Source: Phycicoccus endophyticus (GTDB lineage: Bacteria > Actinomycetota > Actinomycetes > Actinomycetales > Dermatophilaceae). Taken from it: a stretch of DNA of 64,000 nt. The translations under genes were made by a program, and so were the position numbers. The first letter of the stretch is position 1; each line of letters opens with the position of its first letter. The notes under the pieces were generated by a model, which worked only from the letters and a program-made list of their open reading frames with translations, was not told where the DNA came from and made no database searches. This document shows, piece after piece, positions 52,691 to 62,937 of this stretch. The stretch covers positions 434,001-498,000 of the forward strand of contig NZ_JAANCN010000001.1 in NCBI RefSeq assembly GCF_011326735.1, in the 5' to 3' direction.

Positions 52691-55021
52691 TCAGCCCTCG
52701 CGGCGCCCGCCGGTGACCCGGGCCGCGTCGAGGACGCCGTCGACCTTCTGCACCGAGCGGATGACGTGCCCGAGATGGCCGGGGTCACCCATCTCGAAGG
52801 TGAACCGGAGCACGGCCACCCGGTCGCGGGAGGTCTGCACCGACGCGGAGAGGATGTTCACCCCGTTGTCGGAGATGACGCGGGTGACGTCGGAGAGCAG
52901 CCGCGAGCGGTCGAGTGCCTCGACCTGGAGCTGGACGAGGAAGAGGCTGCTCGCCGTGGGCGCCCACTCGACCTCGATGATCTTGTCCGGCTGGGCGAGC
53001 AGGGAGTCGGCGTTCGTGCAGTCCCGACGGTGCACCGACACCCCGTTGCCCCGGGTGACGAACCCGAGGATCTCGTCGCCCGGCACCGGAGTGCAGCAGC
53101 GGGCGAGCTTGACCCACACGTCGCTCATCCCCTTGACGACGACGCCCGGGTCCCCCGAGCGGCGCGGTCGCGGATGGTCGGGGACGGGCGTGGCGACCTC
53201 GGCGAGGTCCTCGCTGGCCCCTTCCTCGCCGCCGACCGACGCCACGAGCCGGGAGACGACGTGCTGGGCCGAGACGTGCCCCTCCCCGACCGCGGCGTAC
53301 AGGGCGTCGATGCCGGGGTAGCGCAGCTCCTCGGCCACCCCGGTGAGCGACTCGACCGAGGTGAGCCGCTGCAGGGGCAGCCCCTGCTTGCGCATCGCCT
53401 TGGCGAGGGCCTCCTTGCCCTCCTCGATCATCTCCTCGCGGCGTTCCTTGGTGAACCAGTGCTTGATCTTGTTGCGGGCGCGCGCCGAGCGCACGAAGCC
53501 CAGCCAGTCGCGTGAGGGCCCCGCCGAGTCGGCCTTGGAGGTGAGCACCTCGACGACGTCGCCGTTGTCCAGGCGCGACTCCAGCGGCACGAGCCGGCCG
53601 TTGACCCGGGCCCCGATGCAGTGGTGCCCGACCTCGGTGTGGACCGCGTAGGCGAAGTCGACGGGGGTGGCCCCGGCGGGGAGGCCGACGAGCTGTCCCT
53701 TGGGCGTGAAGACGTACACCTCGCTCGCGGTGATCTCGAAGCGCAGCGACTCGAGGAACTCCCCCGGGTCGGCCGTCTCCTTCTGCCAGTCGAGCAGCTG
53801 GCGCAGCCACACCATGTCGCCCGCGGGCTCGGTCTGCCCGTCGCGTACCTGGGCACCGGGGGTCTGGGCACCCCGGGCGGCCGGGTCCTCCTTGTACTTC
53901 CAGTGCGCGGCGACGCCGTACTCGGCGCGGCGGTGCATCGTGTGCGTCCGGATCTGGATCTCGACCGCCTTGCCGCCCGGGCCGATGACCGTCGTGTGCA
54001 GCGACTGGTACATGTTGAACTTCGGCATCGCGATGTAGTCCTTGAACCGGCCGGGCACCGGGTTCCACCGCGCGTGCAGCGCGCCGAGGGCCGCGTAGCA
54101 GTCACGGACGGTGTCGACGAGCACCCGGACCGCGACGAGGTCGTAGATCTGGTCGAAGTCGCGACCCCCGACGATCATCTTCTGGTAGACGGAGTAGTAG
54201 TGCTTGGGTCGGCCGGTGACGGTCGCCTTGATCTTCGCCGCCCGCAGGTCGGCCCCGACCTCGTCGCGGACCTGGGCGAGGTACTCCTCGCGCGCCGGTG
54301 CGCGCTCCGCGACGAGCCGGACGATCTCGTCGTAGACCTTGGGGTAGAGGGTCTGGAAGGAAAGGTCCTCCAGCTCCCACTTGATGGTGTTCATCCCGAG
54401 CCGGTGGGCCAGCGGAGCGTAGATCTCCAGGGTCTCCTTGGCCTTGCGCTGCGCGCTCTCCTGCGAGACGTAGCGCCAGGTGCGGGCGTTGTGCAGCCGG
54501 TCGGCGAGCTTGATGACGAGGACGCGGATGTCCTTGGCCATCGCCACGACCATCTTGCGCACCGTCTCGGCCTGCGCGGCCTGGCCGTAGGTGACCTTGT
54601 CGAGCTTGGTGACGCCGTCGACGAGCATCGCGATCTCGTCACCGAAGTCGCGCCGGAGCGCCTCGAGGCTGTAGGCGGTGTCCTCGACGGTGTCGTGCAG
54701 CAGCGCGGCAGCGAGCGTCGTCGGGGTCATACCGAGCTCGGCGAGGATGGTGGTCACCGCGAGCGGGTGGGTGATGTAGTCGTCGCCGCTGCGGCGCTTC
54801 TGGCCCTCGTGGGCCCGCTCGGCGACGGCGTAGGCGCGCTCGACGACGGCCACGTCGGCCTTGGGGTGGGTGCTGTGCACGATCTGCAGCAGCGGCTCGA
54901 GGACCGGGTTGCGCGGGGGGCGGGTGCGACCGACGCGCGCCAGCGCGGCGCGCGCCCGGGCGCGCGACCCCACCCCGGGTGGGGCGCTGCCCGAGGTGGC
55001 GGTGGTCGTGTGATCCGCCAT
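52691..55021 (-). CDS. rel: Bifunctional (p)ppGpp synthetase/hydrolase Rel
   Basis: A 776-residue long RelA/SpoT homologue. In order: the HD hydrolase domain (LLHDTVEDT near residue 113, so the hydrolase is active), the synthetase domain ([26 protein letters not shown]), TGS ([14 protein letters not shown]), the zinc-finger/helical region and a C-terminal ACT domain. The first 50 residues are a variable extension. A TAGACT box 6 nt before the ATG marks a leaderless start. It is followed downstream in the reverse unit by apt upstream, as in M. tuberculosis Rv2583c-Rv2584c. Confidence 0.96.
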   Translation of the reverse strand: MADHTTTATSGSAPPGVGSRARARAALARVGRTRPPRNPVLEPLLQIVHSTHPKADVAVVERAYAVAERAHEGQKRRSGDDYITHPLAVTTILAELGMTPTTLAAALLHDTVEDTAYSLEALRRDFGDEIAMLVDGVTKLDKVTYGQAAQAETVRKMVVAMAKDIRVLVIKLADRLHNARTWRYVSQESAQRKAKETLEIYAPLAHRLGMNTIKWELEDLSFQTLYPKVYDEIVRLVAERAPAREEYLAQVRDEVGADLRAAKIKATVTGRPKHYYSVYQKMIVGGRDFDQIYDLVAVRVLVDTVRDCYAALGALHARWNPVPGRFKDYIAMPKFNMYQSLHTTVIGPGGKAVEIQIRTHTMHRRAEYGVAAHWKYKEDPAARGAQTPGAQVRDGQTEPAGDMVWLRQLLDWQKETADPGEFLESLRFEITASEVYVFTPKGQLVGLPAGATPVDFAYAVHTEVGHHCIGARVNGRLVPLESRLDNGDVVEVLTSKADSAGPSRDWLGFVRSARARNKIKHWFTKERREEMIEEGKEALAKAMRKQGLPLQRLTSVESLTGVAEELRYPGIDALYAAVGEGHVSAQHVVSRLVASVGGEEGASEDLAEVATPVPDHPRPRRSGDPGVVVKGMSDVWVKLARCCTPVPGDEILGFVTRGNGVSVHRRDCTNADSLLAQPDKIIEVEWAPTASSLFLVQLQVEALDRSRLLSDVTRVISDNGVNILSASVQTSRDRVAVLRFTFEMGDPGHLGHVIRSVQKVDGVLDAARVTGGRREG

Positions 55022-55027
55022 GGAGGA

Positions 55028-55033
55028 AGTCTA
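55028..55033 (-). promoter_or_regulatory. -10 box of rel, leaderless type
   Basis: TAGACT on the minus strand ends 6 nt before the rel ATG; it lies in the 20-bp space after apt. Confidence 0.5.
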
Positions 55034-55041
55034 GTCGCGGC

Positions 55042-55572
55042 TCACGGGACGACGTGCAGCGAGCGCACGGGCCGCTCCCCCAGCCGCCGGCGCCCGTCGA
55101 GGAAGCCCAGCTCGACGACGCAGTCGAACCCGACGACGCTCCCCCCGACCCGTTCGAGCAGCTCCCAGGCGGCCAGCGCCGTCCCCCCGGTGGCCAGCAC
55201 GTCGTCGACGAGGACGACCCGCCGGCCCGGCCCGAGCGCGTCGGCGTGCACCTCGATCGTCGCCGACCCGTACTCGAGGTCGTAGGAGGCCGCGACGGTG
55301 TCGCCGGGCAGCTTGCCCGCCTTGCGCACCGGGACGAAGCCCACGCCGAGGGCGTGCGCGAGGGCCGCCCCGACGACGAACCCACGGGCCTCGACACCGG
55401 CGACGAGGTCGACCTGCCCCCGGCGCCCGTCGGCCAGGGCGGCCACCACGGCGGCGAACGCGCCCGGGTCGCCGAGCAGCGGGGTGATGTCCTTGAACAC
55501 CACGCCGGGCTGCGGGAAGTCGGGCACGTCGCGCAGCGAGCGCGCGACGAGCTCGGAGACCCCGACGTCCAT
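55042..55572 (-). CDS. apt: Adenine phosphoribosyltransferase
   Basis: A 176-residue type I phosphoribosyltransferase that salvages adenine to AMP. The PRPP loop VVLVDDVLATGGTA lies near residue 118; VFKDITPLLGDPGAF and VEARGFVVGAALA are typical of Apt. The ATG at 55572 lies 2 bp from the secF stop, so apt is likely the last gene of yajC-secD-secF-apt. Confidence 0.95.
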   Translation of the reverse strand: MDVGVSELVARSLRDVPDFPQPGVVFKDITPLLGDPGAFAAVVAALADGRRGQVDLVAGVEARGFVVGAALAHALGVGFVPVRKAGKLPGDTVAASYDLEYGSATIEVHADALGPGRRVVLVDDVLATGGTALAAWELLERVGGSVVGFDCVVELGFLDGRRRLGERPVRSLHVVP

Positions 55573-55574
55573 GC

Positions 55575-56738
55575 TCAGCGCTTGGACCTGGGGGTGCGCT
55601 TGGGCTGGTTCCGCGGCCCGGAGCGCGCGTACTCGTGCACTGCCCGTCCGGTGAGGGTCGAGCCCTCCTCCCGGGTGGCCGGGGTGCTCGGCAGGGCACC
55701 GGCCGGCACCGGCGCGTCCCCGGAGACGGGGGCCGCGTGCTCGGCGTCCTTGGCCACCTTGGCCTGGTGACGCAGCGCCTTCTTCTCGAGCTCGACGACG
55801 GCCGCGTCCTTGCGTCGCAGGGTCACGAGGAACGGCGTCGCGATGAAGATCGAGGAGTAGGCCCCGACGAGGATGCCGACGAACAGGACGAGCGAGAGGT
55901 CGAGCAGCACGCCCGGGCCGAGGAAGACCGAGCCGACGACGAGGACCGCCGAGATCGGCAGCAGCCCGATGACGGTGGTGTTGATCGAGCGCACCATCGT
56001 CTGGTTCACCGCGAGGTTCGCGGCCTGGGCGTACGTGAGGCGTCCGTTGGCGAACGCTTGGTTGGTGTTCTCGCGGACCTTGTCGAAGACGACGACGGTG
56101 TCGTAGAGGCTGTACCCGAGGACGGTGAGGAAGCCGATCATCGTCGCCGGGGAGACCTCGAAGCCGACGAGCGCGTAGATGCCCACCGTGATCGCCAGGT
56201 CGTGGGCCAGGGCGAACAGGGCGGCCGCGGCCATCTTCCAGTTGCGGAAGTAGATGCTCAGCATGAGCACGACCGCGACGAGGAAGATCACGAGCGCCCG
56301 CAGCGCCTGGGCGCTCACCGACGCCCCCCAGGAGGGGCCGATGAAGGTGGCGCTCACGTCCTCCTCGGGGACCTCGAAGGCGTCGGCGAGGGCGGAGCGC
56401 ACGCTCTGGGAGTCGGTGTCGGAGAGCCGTTCGGTCTGCACCCGCACGGTGTCGGTGCCGACGAGGGTGACGTTCACGCCCCGCTGGTCCTCGGCCGCTC
56501 CGACGGCCTCGCGGGCGGTCTGCTCGTAGTCCTGGGGTGCGCTGCTCGTCGCGACCCGGAACTCCGACCCGCCCCGGAACTCCAGGCCCAGGTTGAGCCC
56601 CTGGGTGGCCAGGCCGAGCACGGCGACGAGGAAGAGGGCGAGCGAGCCGAGGTAGAACCTGCGGCGGTGGGCGACGACCGCCACCGAGCGCCGGCCCGTG
56701 TACAGGTCGTTGCCGAGCTGGGCGAACGAGGCGCTCAT
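55575..56738 (-). CDS. secF: Protein translocase subunit SecF
   Basis: A 387-residue membrane subunit of the SecDF export motor. Six membrane segments are seen; the external domain begins with LNLGLEFRGGSEFRV, and the conserved channel motif GYSLYDTVVVFDKVREN appears near residue 205. The C-terminal tail of about 70 residues is charged and variable. The ATG overlaps the secD stop (ATGA). Confidence 0.95.
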   Translation of the reverse strand: MSASFAQLGNDLYTGRRSVAVVAHRRRFYLGSLALFLVAVLGLATQGLNLGLEFRGGSEFRVATSSAPQDYEQTAREAVGAAEDQRGVNVTLVGTDTVRVQTERLSDTDSQSVRSALADAFEVPEEDVSATFIGPSWGASVSAQALRALVIFLVAVVLMLSIYFRNWKMAAAALFALAHDLAITVGIYALVGFEVSPATMIGFLTVLGYSLYDTVVVFDKVRENTNQAFANGRLTYAQAANLAVNQTMVRSINTTVIGLLPISAVLVVGSVFLGPGVLLDLSLVLFVGILVGAYSSIFIATPFLVTLRRKDAAVVELEKKALRHQAKVAKDAEHAAPVSGDAPVPAGALPSTPATREEGSTLTGRAVHEYARSGPRNQPKRTPRSKR

Positions 56739-58495
56739 GCGCGGCTCCCTTCGGTCTCCCGCAGGGCGGGCGTCGGGGTGAACCGTCCACGACCCGCGTA
56801 GCGCATGCTCTTCGCCCCGAGCCGAGAGGGGTCGAGACCGGAGAGCCGGTGCCCGTCGCGGAAGAACGGTACCCGGGTCAGGAGGGTGAGCAGGGGGTGG
56901 GTGAACCAGAAGACGACGAGCACGTCGATGACCGTCGTCAGGCCGAGGGTGAACGCGAAGCCCCGCACGCTCGAGCTGGCCAGCAGGTAGAGCACGAGGG
57001 CGGCGAGGAGGTTGACGCCGTCGGCGATCAGCACCGTGCGCTTGGCGCGGTTCCACCCGGTCTCGACGGCGCTCGCGAGCGAGCGCCCCTCGCGCAGCTC
57101 GTCCCGGACACGCTCGAAGTAGACGATGAAGCTGTCGGCGGTGAACCCGATGGCGACGATGAGCCCGGTGACGCCGGCCATGTCCAGGCGGTAGTTCTGT
57201 GCCCAGCCCAGGACGGTGATCGTCAGGTAGGTGAGCAGGCCGGCGACGAGGATCGAGCTGATCGTGACGAACCCGAGCATCCGGTACTGCCCGAGCGAGT
57301 AGACGACGACGAGCAGCAGCCCGACGAGCCCGGCGAGGAAGCCGTAGCGCAGCTGCTCGGAGCCGAGGGTCGGGCTGATGTCGACGCTCGACTGCTCCTC
57401 GAAGGAGAGCGGCAGCGCGCCGAACTTCAGCTGGTCGGCGAGGGCCTTGGCCGACTCGAGGGTGAACCCGCCGGTGATGCTCGCCCGGCCGTTGGGGATG
57501 GCGCTGTCGAAGCGCGGGGCGACGATGACCCGGGAGTCCAGGACGGTGGCCAGCTCGTTGCGCGGCTCCTCGAGGCCCACCATCGTGCGGCTGATGTCGG
57601 CGTACTCGTCGGCGCCCTCGCTGTTGAAGGTCAGCGCGATCTCGACGGTGCTCGTCACCGTGCCCTGCTGGTTGGTCTGGTACCCGGCGGTGGCGTCGGA
57701 GATCTTGTCGCCGGAGACCGCGACCGGGCCGAGGATGTACTTCGCCGAGCCGTCCGAGGAGCACGTGACGAGCGGCTTGTCGGGGTCGTCGACGAGGTCG
57801 TCGAGGGCCTTCTGGTCCGAGCAGTCCAGGTCCTGGTAGGCCTGCTGGACCTTGTCGGTGACCCAGGCGAGGTCGGTGGGGTCGCTCGGGGTGTCCGAGT
57901 CGCCGCTCGAGCTCGGGCTCGGGGAGCTCGAGGCCGTCGTGGACGGTGAGGGCGAGTCCTCGGTGAGCGCCTCGTTGAGCGCGCTGTTGTTCGTCGAGGA
58001 CGAGCTGGGCGCCGGGGAGGCGGTGGCCGTCGGGCTCGAGGAGGCCGAGCCGCTCGCCGTCGGCGAGCTCGAGGAGGACGGGGTCTCGGTCGGCTCCGGG
58101 ACCCCGGAGGTCACCGCGAGCACGGGCCGGAACTGCATCTGCGAGGACTGCTTGATCGCGTTGCGGACGGCCTGGCTGGGGATCTCGGGGATGCTCACGA
58201 CGATGTTGCGGTCGCCCTGGGTGGTGACCTCGGCCCCGGAGACACCGCCGGCGTCGACGCGCTGGACGATGATGTCGCGCGCCTGCTCGATCTGCTCGGC
58301 GGAGACGCTCTGCCCGCCGGTGGTCTTCGGCTCGAGGATGATCTGGGTGCCGCCCTCGAGGTCGAGACCGAGCTTCGGGGTGGTCTGACCGTCGCTCCAC
58401 AGGACCGAGCCGGCGAGCAGGGCGCCGAGGGCGAGGGCCAGGACGCCCAGCGCGACGAGCGAGCGTCGGGCGACGGTGCGGGGTGCCGACGCCAC
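56735..58495 (-). CDS. secD: Protein translocase subunit SecD
   Basis: A 586-residue SecD. The first membrane segment (residues 12-32) leads to LGLDLEGGTQIILEPK; the P1 external region follows, then five membrane segments with GFTADSFIVYFERVRDEL near residue 490. Between about residues 115 and 195 there is a Ser/Thr/Pro-rich insertion of low complexity. Such linkers occur in actinobacterial SecD, but this one is long. The GTG start follows the yajC stop by 1 bp. Confidence 0.95.
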   Translation of the reverse strand: MASAPRTVARRSLVALGVLALALGALLAGSVLWSDGQTTPKLGLDLEGGTQIILEPKTTGGQSVSAEQIEQARDIIVQRVDAGGVSGAEVTTQGDRNIVVSIPEIPSQAVRNAIKQSSQMQFRPVLAVTSGVPEPTETPSSSSSPTASGSASSSPTATASPAPSSSSTNNSALNEALTEDSPSPSTTASSSPSPSSSGDSDTPSDPTDLAWVTDKVQQAYQDLDCSDQKALDDLVDDPDKPLVTCSSDGSAKYILGPVAVSGDKISDATAGYQTNQQGTVTSTVEIALTFNSEGADEYADISRTMVGLEEPRNELATVLDSRVIVAPRFDSAIPNGRASITGGFTLESAKALADQLKFGALPLSFEEQSSVDISPTLGSEQLRYGFLAGLVGLLLVVVYSLGQYRMLGFVTISSILVAGLLTYLTITVLGWAQNYRLDMAGVTGLIVAIGFTADSFIVYFERVRDELREGRSLASAVETGWNRAKRTVLIADGVNLLAALVLYLLASSSVRGFAFTLGLTTVIDVLVVFWFTHPLLTLLTRVPFFRDGHRLSGLDPSRLGAKSMRYAGRGRFTPTPALRETEGSRA

Positions 58496-58496
58496 G

Positions 58497-58775
58497 TCAG
58501 GAGCCCTCGCCGACGCGCATGCCGATGGCCCGGCGGTCGAACCGCAGGCTCACCCCGTTGCCGACGTCGAGGGTGGCGACCGTGTCGTCGAGGGCGGTGA
58601 CCGTGCCGTAGAGCCCGGAGGTGGTGACGACCTCCTCCCCCACCTGCAGGGAGGACTGCAGCTGCTGGACCTGCTTCCCGCGCTGGCGCTGGGTGAAGAA
58701 CATCCAGACGAGCAGGAGGAACGGCAGTCCCAGGATGAGCAGGTAGGCGAGGCCGGAGCCGGAGCCGTCAGACAT
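58497..58775 (-). CDS. yajC: Preprotein translocase subunit YajC
   Basis: A 92-residue single-pass membrane protein. The membrane segment is about residues 9-27 (LAYLLILGLPFLLLVWMFF), followed by the YajC domain (GEEVVTTSGLYGTVTALDD). It is the first gene of yajC-secD-secF-apt. The space to ruvB is 147 bp. Confidence 0.93.
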   Translation of the reverse strand: MSDGSGSGLAYLLILGLPFLLLVWMFFTQRQRGKQVQQLQSSLQVGEEVVTTSGLYGTVTALDDTVATLDVGNGVSLRFDRRAIGMRVGEGS

Positions 58776-58922
58776 CGGTGTGTGGTCCTTCGAGGCGGGC
58801 GTTCCGCACGTGGCGAGCAGTGGTTCGGCCCGGACGCACCGGGCCGAGGACCCACTCTAGGCGAGAGCCGGACACCTCACCAACGACGCGGGGCGCGCCC
58901 GCGTGCCCGGCTCGGGTCGGCA

Positions 58923-60040
<1,118 letters not shown>

Positions 60041-60044
<4 letters not shown>

Positions 60045-60646
60045 CGGCGCAGCTCCCGAAGGGCCAGCCGCAGGTAGGCGGAGACCTCGGCGTCCGCCGG
60101 GGCCTGCGCCGCCGCCCGTTCGACGGCCTCACCGGCCTGCTTGCTGCTCCAGCCGAGGCCGACGAGCGCCTCGGCCACCTGCTCCCGCCAGGGCTCGCCG
60201 GCCGCGGCCGGCACCGCTGTGGCGGCCGGTGACCCGGGGGCACCGAGCGCGGCGACCTTCTCGCGCAGCTCGAGCACGAGCCGCTGGGCCGACTTGGCGC
60301 CGACCCCGGGGATCGCCGTGAGCGCCTTGGTGTCACCCGCGGCGAACGCGCCCGCGAGCTCGTCCGGCCCCATGACCGAGAGCATGGCCAGCGCGAGCCG
60401 GGGCCCGACGCCGGAGACGGTCTGCACGGTCTCGAACATGTCGCGCTCCGCACCGCCGGAGAACCCGTAGAGGGTGAGCGAGTCCTCGCGCACGACGAGG
60501 CTGGTGGCGAGGAGGGTCTCCTGCCCGCGGCGGCACGCGGCGGCCGTGGCCGGGGTCGTGTGCACGAGCATCCCGACCCCGCCGACCTCGACGACGACCC
60601 GGTCGAGCCCGACGTGACCGACGACCCCGCGCACCGAGGCGATCAC
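60041..60646 (-). CDS. ruvA: Holliday junction branch migration protein RuvA
   Basis: A 201-residue junction-binding subunit. The N-terminal OB fold ([25 protein letters not shown]), two HhH motifs ([30 protein letters not shown]) and the C-terminal RuvB-binding domain ([17 protein letters not shown]) are present. GTGA overlaps join it to ruvC and ruvB. Confidence 0.97.
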
Positions 60647-61155
60647 CGGCTGCCCCCCTCGGCGAGGACGGCCAGGCGGGCGCTCGCCGCACCGCGCCAG
60701 GCGTGGCAGATGGCCAGGGCGAGGGCGTCGGCGGCGTCGGCGGGCTTCGGGGCGGCGTCGAGGCCGAGGATGCGGGTGACCATCGCTGCGACCTGGGCCT
60801 TGTCGGCCCGGCCGCTGCCGGTGACCGCCGCCTTGACCTCGGTCGGGGTGTGGAAGACGGCCGGGATGCCCCGGCGCGCGGCGCCGAGCAGGGCGACGGC
60901 GCTGGCGTGCGCCGTCGTCATCACGCTCGCCACGTTGACGTCGGCGAAGACCCGCTCGACGGCGACGACCTCTGGCGCGAACCGGTCGAGCCACTGGTCG
61001 AGCTCGCGCTCGAGGTAGAGCAGCCGCTCCCCCGGCTCGGCGCCGCTCGGCGTGCGCACCACGCCGACGGCGACCATCGCCGCTCGCCCGGGCCGGCCGT
61101 CGACCACGCCGAGGCCGCAGCGGGTCAGGCCGGGGTCGACACCGAGGACGCGCAC
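60643..61155 (-). CDS. ruvC: Crossover junction endodeoxyribonuclease RuvC
   Basis: A 170-residue Holliday-junction resolvase. The first catalytic aspartate is in [11 protein letters not shown] at residue 7, E in [11 protein letters not shown] and the last aspartates in [12 protein letters not shown]. The GTG at 61155 is chosen because AGGAG lies 6 nt before it; the longer frame would pass through the SOS box. First gene of ruvC-ruvA-ruvB. Confidence 0.97.
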   Translation of the reverse strand: MRVLGVDPGLTRCGLGVVDGRPGRAAMVAVGVVRTPSGAEPGERLLYLERELDQWLDRFAPEVVAVERVFADVNVASVMTTAHASAVALLGAARRGIPAVFHTPTEVKAAVTGSGRADKAQVAAMVTRILGLDAAPKPADAADALALAICHAWRGAASARLAVLAEGGSR

Positions 61156-61179
61156 GGGAACTCCTGGGACGGGGGTGTA

Positions 61180-61191
61180 GAACACGTGTTC
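61180..61191. promoter_or_regulatory. LexA-type SOS box of ruvCAB
   Basis: GAACACGTGTTC is a perfect palindrome with the GAAC-N4-GTTC core of actinobacterial LexA boxes, preceded by C as in the CGAAC form. It begins 7 nt after a TAACCT -10 box (61204-61199, minus strand), so LexA would cover the start site. RuvCAB is an SOS operon in mycobacteria. Confidence 0.85.
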
Positions 61192-61205
61192 GGCTTCGAG
61201 GTTAC

Positions 61206-61226
61206 GGGAGCCGGCCGGCGGCTCCC
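61206..61226. terminator. Short GC-rich stem-loop after the methyltransferase remnant
   Basis: GGGAGCC and GGCTCCC pair around a 7-nt loop, 18 bp after the remnant's stop and just before the ruvC -10 box. No T-run follows. It may terminate the pdxT-yebC transcript. Confidence 0.5.
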
Positions 61227-61243
61227 GCCACCGACACGCCCGG

Positions 61244-61447
61244 TCAGGGCAGCGCGACCGCGGGGAGGAGCGAGAGCGTGCCGGTGCCGCAGCCGAGGTC
61301 GGCCACGGCGGCCGGAGCCGGTGGCGGCGCGTAGCGCAGGAGCTCGCGCCACGCCTCGCGGACCGTGGGGTCGGCCAGGCCGTGGTCGGCGGCCTCGTCG
61401 AAGGTCGCGGCCTCGGCGTCCCAGAGGGCCGGGTCGGCCGAGCTCAC
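61244..61447 (-). pseudogene. Truncated class I SAM methyltransferase remnant
   Basis: A 67-residue frame starting at GTG 61447 (GTGA overlap with yebC) reads [18 protein letters not shown], a typical head of a small methyltransferase, then the SAM-binding motif [15 protein letters not shown], and stops six residues later. Family members go on for more than 150 residues, with the remaining SAM and substrate sites. None of that follows: a stem-loop and the ruvC promoter come next. It is probably a decayed gene cut at its 3' side; a small functional peptide cannot be excluded. Confidence 0.7.
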
Positions 61448-62202
61448 TCCTCGGCGTCGAGCTCGGCGAGGACGTCGTCGGGGATGTCGCCGTTGGCGAA
61501 GACGTCCTGGACGTCGTCGGAGTCCTCGAGCGCCTCGATGACCCGGATCATCTTCTTCGCGCCGTCGAGGTCGAGCGGCACCTGGAGGTTCGGGACCCAG
61601 GACGCCTCGGCCGAGTCGTAGTCGACGCCCGCCTCCTGCAGGGCGCTCCGGACGGTCACGAAGTCGCTCGCCTCCGAGACGATCTCCCAGGTGTCCCCGT
61701 TGTCGTTGACCTCCTCGGCGCCGGCGTCGAGGACGATCTCGAGCAGCTCGTCCTCGGACTTCTCGCTCTTGGGCACGATGACCACGCCCTTGCGGTCGAA
61801 GACGTAGGACACCGACCCGGGGTCGGCGAGCTGCCCCCCGTTGCGGGTGAGCGCCGTGCGCACCTCGGCCGCGGCCCGGTTGCGGTTGTCGGTGAGGCAC
61901 TCGATGAGCACGGCCACGCCGCCGGGGGCGTACCCCTCGTAGGCGATGGTCTCCCAGTCGGACCCGCCGGCGGTCGCACCCGAGCCCCGCTTGACGGCGT
62001 TGTCGATGTTCGAGTTGGGGACCGAGGACTTCTTGGCCTTCTGGATCGCGTCGTAGAGCGTCGGGTTGCCCGCGGGGTCGCCGCCGCCGGTGCGCGCGGC
62101 GACCTCGATGTTCTTGATGAGCTTGGCGAAGAGCTTGCCGCGCTTGGCGTCGATCGCCGCCTTCTTGTGCTTGGTGGTCGCCCACTTGGAGTGGCCGCTC
62201 AT
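61444..62202 (-). CDS. yebC: YebC/PmpR family regulator
   Basis: A 252-residue YebC-family protein. The N-terminal [61 protein letters not shown] and FDRKGVV are the family hallmarks. Members act as DNA-binding regulators or help ribosomes at proline stretches. It is coupled by ATGA to pdxT, the order seen in M. tuberculosis Rv2604c-Rv2603c. Confidence 0.95.
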   Translation of the reverse strand: MSGHSKWATTKHKKAAIDAKRGKLFAKLIKNIEVAARTGGGDPAGNPTLYDAIQKAKKSSVPNSNIDNAVKRGSGATAGGSDWETIAYEGYAPGGVAVLIECLTDNRNRAAAEVRTALTRNGGQLADPGSVSYVFDRKGVVIVPKSEKSEDELLEIVLDAGAEEVNDNGDTWEIVSEASDFVTVRSALQEAGVDYDSAEASWVPNLQVPLDLDGAKKMIRVIEALEDSDDVQDVFANGDIPDDVLAELDAEE

Positions 62203-62819
62203 GAACGCTCCCTCAGACTCTCTCTCACGATGTCGGCGAACAGCCGGTGCACCCGGTGGTCTCCGGTCACCTCGGGGTGGAAGGACGTGACCAGCAGGTT
62301 CCGCTGCCGCGCGGCGACGATCCTACCCGTGGCCGGCCCGTGCTCGACCCGCGCCAGGACCTCGACCGTCGGCCCGGCCTCCTCGACCCACGGAGCCCGG
62401 ATGAAGACCGCACGCACCGGCTCGCCCCCGAGCTCGCGGATGTGGAGGTCCTCCTCGAAGGAGTCCAGCTGGCGCCCGAAGGCGTTGCGGCGCACGAGGA
62501 TGTCCATCCCCCCGAGGGTCTGCTGGCCGGGGGCGCCGTCCGCGAGGCGGTCGGCGAGCATGATCATCCCGGCGCACGAACCGTAGACCGGCAGGCCGGC
62601 CGCGATCCGCTCGCGCAGGGGCTGCTGGAGCTCGAAGACCCGCACGAGCTTGTCCATGGTCGTCGACTCGCCACCGGGGACGACGAGACCGTCGACGGCC
62701 TCGAGCTCGCTCCTACGGCGCACGGTGGTCGCCCTCGCCCCGCCGCGCTCGAGTGCCTGGAGGTGCTCGCGCACGTCGCCCTGGACGGCGAGGACTCCGA
62801 TGGTCGCGGTGGTGGTCAC
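62199..62819 (-). CDS. pdxT: Pyridoxal 5'-phosphate synthase glutaminase subunit PdxT
   Basis: A 206-residue class I glutaminase that supplies ammonia to PdxS for PLP synthesis. Signature segments are PGGESTTM near residue 48, the nucleophile Cys in GSCAGMI, and the His-Glu of SFHPEVT at the end. The GTG at 62819 follows a TAGAGT box by 8 nt. PdxS is not in the window. PLP serves GcvP, KamA, KamDE, PatB and KynU, all encoded here. Confidence 0.95.
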   Translation of the reverse strand: MTTTATIGVLAVQGDVREHLQALERGGARATTVRRRSELEAVDGLVVPGGESTTMDKLVRVFELQQPLRERIAAGLPVYGSCAGMIMLADRLADGAPGQQTLGGMDILVRRNAFGRQLDSFEEDLHIRELGGEPVRAVFIRAPWVEEAGPTVEVLARVEHGPATGRIVAARQRNLLVTSFHPEVTGDHRVHRLFADIVRESLRERS

Positions 62820-62827
62820 GCCCGCCG

Positions 62828-62833
62828 ACTCTA
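62828..62833 (-). promoter_or_regulatory. -10 box of pdxT-yebC, leaderless type
   Basis: TAGAGT on the minus strand ends 8 nt before the pdxT GTG. Confidence 0.45.
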
Positions 62834-62924
62834 CGGCGTGCCGGGGGGTGGGCCAGATGCCGCGCCCCGCCTGTGCACCCGCTCGGTCGAGCCGGCGCTC
62901 GCTCGACCGCCCCCGCCCGCGCGC

Positions 62925-62930
62925 TACCGT
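62925..62930 (+). promoter_or_regulatory. -10 box of kynU, leaderless type
   Basis: TACCGT, 7 nt before the ATG at 62938. Confidence 0.55.
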
Positions 62931-62937
62931 CGCCACC

